Origin: Valencia hispanica
Lineage: Eukaryota > Chordata > Actinopteri > Cyprinodontiformes > Valenciidae
Direction: 5' to 3'
NCBI GenBank assembly: GCA_963556495.2
Contig: OY747712.1
Location: 28,036,235-28,100,234, forward strand
Length of the DNA: 64,000 bases
Below the pieces are notes generated by a model. That model made no database searches and was not told the DNA's origin. It saw nothing but the letters and a program-made list of their open reading frames with translations. Below, piece by piece: positions 60,610-64,000 of this stretch. Position numbers and translations under genes: made by a program. Position 1 is the first letter of the stretch; each line of letters opens with the position of its first letter.

Positions 60610-61100
60610 ACAGTTTTTTTTAATTTAATTTTATTATAGCTTCATTTTACCAGAACTAATCCCATTGGGATTCAAAATCTCTTTTTAAGGGAGTCCTGGC
60701 CAACACAGCAGCTAAAATAGTTCCAAATAAAACAAATACAATAAAAAACAGACAACATATTACAAGGAAAGACCGTTTGCAATCTCAGCATAATCTCAAC
60801 ATGCTCACCAGCAGCGCTCAGTTACAACACATGTGCATCTAGTAACTAAATAATACTTACCTTAGCTTTGAACTATCATTGTTGTTAAATAATCTAATTT
60901 CAAATGACTGCAATTTAAACCAGGATGAGGGTGCAAAAACTTTAAAGGCACTTTCACTAAAGACAATTCATGTTTGTGAAATTTCATTCATAATGTGTCT
61001 ATGTGATCGAAGATTTTAGGAGCCAGGAGGGAACATAGATAAGGAGGCAGTTCACATAATATGGCCTTGTAAAAAAAACATACCAATGCTCCAACCTATG
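60610..61100 (-). repeat. Dispersed repeat, probable LINE 3' region in reverse
   Basis: TTTTACCAGAACTAATCCCATTGGGATTCAAAATCTCTTTTTAAGGGAGTCCTGGCCAA is a recurrent fish repeat phrase. The remainder (GAGGGTGCAAAAACTTTAAAGGCACTTTC, GGAGCCAGGAGGGAACATAG) fits the same family. The clade is uncertain. Confidence 0.45.
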
Positions 61101-62179
61101 GTTGTGTAGAGCTTTAAGTAAGATTTCTTCATTGTTTAAAAACAAACCTTCTTATCTGATCTTAGAAATGAAATAACCCCACAAGACAGAAAAAGAAATT
61201 AAGAAGAAAGTCAATGTTGGAGAAACAGATGATCCTTCATCAAATAATACCTACTGTATTTGTTAGTATTTTTATTAATGCAGCCTCTGATGTTCAGTGC
61301 TATTTCTCCTTTTTATTCTATTTTGAAGAATCATACTTTATCTTTACCCTTTTCAGAAAAGCAAAAATGATAGGTTAGCATCAGTAATCATGACATTTTG
61401 CAGGCACCTTTTGTGTGCAGTTCCAATTCAAGTGAAAGTTAAGTCTTCACTTTTCTTTCAATATCTGTGTTTATTTGAGGGTTTGTTTCAAAAGCACCAG
61501 GCGTTTTTCATTGAGTTTTATATGATATGTTTTGATTACAAGCTAAATACTATCACTGTATTTGACCAAATTCTTCTCTGCAAACAAAATGTTTTCCATG
61601 TACTACCGGCTGCAGCACTATTTACAGTTAAAAAAGACAGTCTTTTAATTGCAGAGTTGCATGTAACATAACAATAAAAATAACCTGATCTTTACTAGGT
61701 TCCAAAATTAGTAAAATCCTACCTCAAGTGTAGAAACGCACACAAAAGATTCTACACTGTACACTTCTTGTTTAACAGAAACTGTGCTAAAATTTAAACG
61801 TCTGGTGTAAGAAAACTAAGTAGAATCACTTTTAGTAACTGTTCCCTGCATTACTTATTTCAGTGGTTCTCAAACTTTTGAGACAAACTATCACCTTGAT
61901 AGATGCTACGCCTCTGATCATTCCCAACCTCAAAATCCATTGGGGCTGCCATGTTTGTGAAATACTGTACATTAATACCTGTTACTAACAGTTTATTACA
62001 TTTATGGTAGTGTATCCCTTAATAACACTTTTCCACACATAAATACGTAACCAACCAGTATTTGTGAACATACTCTTAGCCGTTTAATACATAGCATGCA
62101 GAGACAAACATTGCTGTCAGCTATGGTGGTATGAGCTGTTTGTATCGTGCTGTGTTTGGTTTTGATCAAATATGACATG
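61101..62179. other. No gene recognised
   Basis: Unassigned. The 93-codon frame at 61390-61671 has no motif. Confidence 0.5.
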
Positions 62180-62530
62180 GTGCATTATAGCTTAAAATCT
62201 CAACTTTGGTCTCATCTCTCCAAAGGACACCATTTCAGAAATTAGAAAATTATTTTTCCTGACAGACCTTCCAAATAAACCATACTTGTCAAGGTTTTTT
62301 AAAATTTTTACATTTAATGTGCTGAGACCTGTAGAAAATCTATCCCTAGGATCTGTTGCAGTTTTGTCAAGCATTAGTCTGACCTTAATTTGAGGATTAG
62401 TTACTGGGACCTCCGCTCCTTAAAAGAATGGAATCTATCCTAAATGTTTTCGGCTTGAAAATAACCTCATTTGTGTAAAATTTAATACAGTATTGTTTGA
62501 TATTAGCCTTATAGCCCTTCTTCAAGGAGA
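62180..62530 (-). pseudogene. DNA-transposon gene fossil, superfamily uncertain
   Basis: The phrases TTTGGTCTCATCTCTCCAAAGGACACC, CAAGCATTAGTCTGACCTTAATTTGAGG, TACTGGGACCTCCGCTCC and AGCCTTATAGCCCTTCTTCAAGG are typical of the reverse strand of a common fish DNA-transposon gene. No open frame, catalytic motif or terminus can be read. Confidence 0.4.
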
Positions 62531-62764
62531 TTCTTTTTATTCTGTCGTGACATGTAAAAAACTAAAACAAAACGTAGAATTGAAAGATAGAGTACCTTCT
62601 TTTTCCCTCCCCAGGATCTTTTTTTTCAAGGTGCAAAAGTTTTTTGTCTCCTCTCTCTAAGTCTTACAATATGTCTCCCACTGATAATATCATAATAGCT
62701 GGAATGTCATACCTGTAGCATGTTTTAATGTTCTTTATGTTTCTGATGTTGTTTTATGTTTTTA

Positions 62765-62875
62765 TTGTTGTTTGATTGCTGCTTTTATTTTATCCCCTTA
62801 TTACCCAAAGCACCTTGAATTGCCTTGTTCCTGAAAGTGTGCTATACAAATAAATTTACAGTGCCTTGACATGGC
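62765..62875 (+). repeat. LINE 3'-end-like fragment
   Basis: AAAGCACCTTGAATTGCCTTGTTCCTGAAAGTGTGCTATACAAATAAATTTACAGTGCCTTG has the layout of a LINE 3' terminus (a weak hairpin, then AAATAAA and a short tail). Confidence 0.5.
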
Positions 62876-64000
62876 TCCTGTCCAATGAAGTGATATTGTA
62901 AGGGGACAGTTTATCTTGATGCAGATGTGAAAGATTATAACTTTTAATGCAAAACAATTATTTACATTTAGTTAATTTTGATACATAAAAAAATTTAATG
63001 ATTTGATATCGCTTACATAAATGTATTTTTAAAAAGTAGCTCGTGAAGAGGCAGTTAAATCATGTAATTTAAGCAGCAACTATCAAACCACAAGAAAAAA
63101 CAAGGTTATGCAGGTAATCGTGTTGATACAATGTTTATATCCCAGCCCAGAAACTTCAAAGGATCCCTGTCTTGTAGCTGCAGTTAAAAGAACTGTTTAA
63201 ATATCTGTTAAAAATAGATGTGGGGAATTGTTGTGAAGGTCGTTGCCTCTGCCGTTCACTAAGCTGGCAGAACATGAGCTGTTTCTGTGTCAGATGGATT
63301 CTTTTTCCGTTTCCCTTGAATTCAAGAAAAACACCGTTCTGCGTTTTGTTAAAAATCAAAGCTGCCATGGGCATTGTTAAAAACATGTGCTAGTCTGTTA
63401 TATAGCATTTTAGATTCAGAACTATTTTTTGCATATTTTACAAGAACAACCTGTTAAGTACATAAATGCTACTATATGTCACAATGTATCTGTTAATCCT
63501 TTAGAAGCAGTTTTAAATCCAATCTATAGATGTGCTTTAGATATGCTTTAACCTAGTTAATATCAGTAGATATGACTGTGTTCATTCATATCTAATAAAG
63601 AGGCAGTCATGCAGAAGAAACAGCATGTGGTTTATTGTTATATTACTGTTTCTGACGTCGCATTCACTGAATTCATTTTGCATGCAAATTGGGTTTGACA
63701 TTGTGAACCCATGGAAAGTTAAATGACATCATTGTGCCATTACAATAATGTTCCATATTTATCTCTTTAGTGTTTTTCCTTCTGTAGCTTCTTTTGCTGA
63801 CCTAAGCAACTCTGTGTTTCTATACCCTCCCATAAAAAATAGTAACTTGACCTTCACTTTTTTAATTCTTAAAAGGAAAACAAAAAATGGGCTGAAACTT
63901 TGCTGATCCTGCATGTCTGGTATGTTCTCATCTTTGCACATTTTGTTTTCACATCTTAACTAATATAATTATTTTTTGTTTTTTTTACTGAGTACCTGTC
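62876..64000. other. No gene recognised
   Basis: AT-rich unassigned sequence to the end of the window. Confidence 0.5.

Overview
The window looks like teleost fish nuclear DNA, probably from a percomorph-like genome. The evidence is the repeats: L2 and L1/Tx1-type LINEs, Tc1/mariner, hAT-like, TTAA-target and Harbinger-like DNA transposons, a tRNA-derived SINE whose 3' end runs into GGAT repeats, and a short Gypsy-like LTR element. All family names come from recognising motifs, not from database searches. I found no intact host gene. Every recognisable protein fragment is transposon-derived or could be. The one candidate for something else is a BED zinc-finger exon-like segment near 38 kb on the minus strand.

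Layout. 1-1729 is unassigned. 1730-10858 is a three-level nest: an L2 LINE is split at a TTAA by a miniature inverted-repeat element (2787-9938), which is itself split by an L1/Tx1-type LINE (3089-9743) bounded by a 16-bp target duplication. 11869-16722 is a Tc1 element split by a chimeric retroelement: the 5' part and both ORFs of an L2, joined at about 16271-16288 to the 3' tail of the same L1/Tx1 family. 17967-19380 is a TTAA-flanked inverted-repeat transposon with a THAP zinc-finger exon remnant. 20937-21436 is a 500-bp tetranucleotide array that changes GATA to CATA to CATC without losing register. 22035-24321 holds a SINE, a second L1/Tx1 3'-UTR fragment and a hAT-like miniature element.

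24.3-33 kb is mostly repeat-poor. 33-36.5 kb carries an inverted-repeat element, a Tc1 copy with both ends, a LINE 3' end and a Tc1 fossil. 40-41.4 kb is a Tc1 fossil split by a foreign segment. 44.7-45.7 kb is a SINE interrupted by a Harbinger-like piece with a MADF-like fragment. 46637-49338 is a young non-autonomous LTR element whose interior is four tandem-repeat families, all with periods divisible by three. 52.95-55.56 kb is another three-level nest (Tc1, then hAT-like, then TTAA miniature element). 57.9-60.05 kb has a hAT-like miniature element and a second full copy of the first TTAA element.

How the parts relate. The autonomous-type elements (L2, L1/Tx1, Tc1) are all disabled here by frameshifts, stops, deletions or later insertions. 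The miniature and LTR elements have no transposase or polymerase and must have been moved by proteins encoded elsewhere. Nesting gives relative ages: the ancient Tc1 and L2 copies are oldest, then the TTAA and hAT elements, then the L1/Tx1 insertion. The LTR element, with nearly identical LTRs, is among the most recent arrivals.
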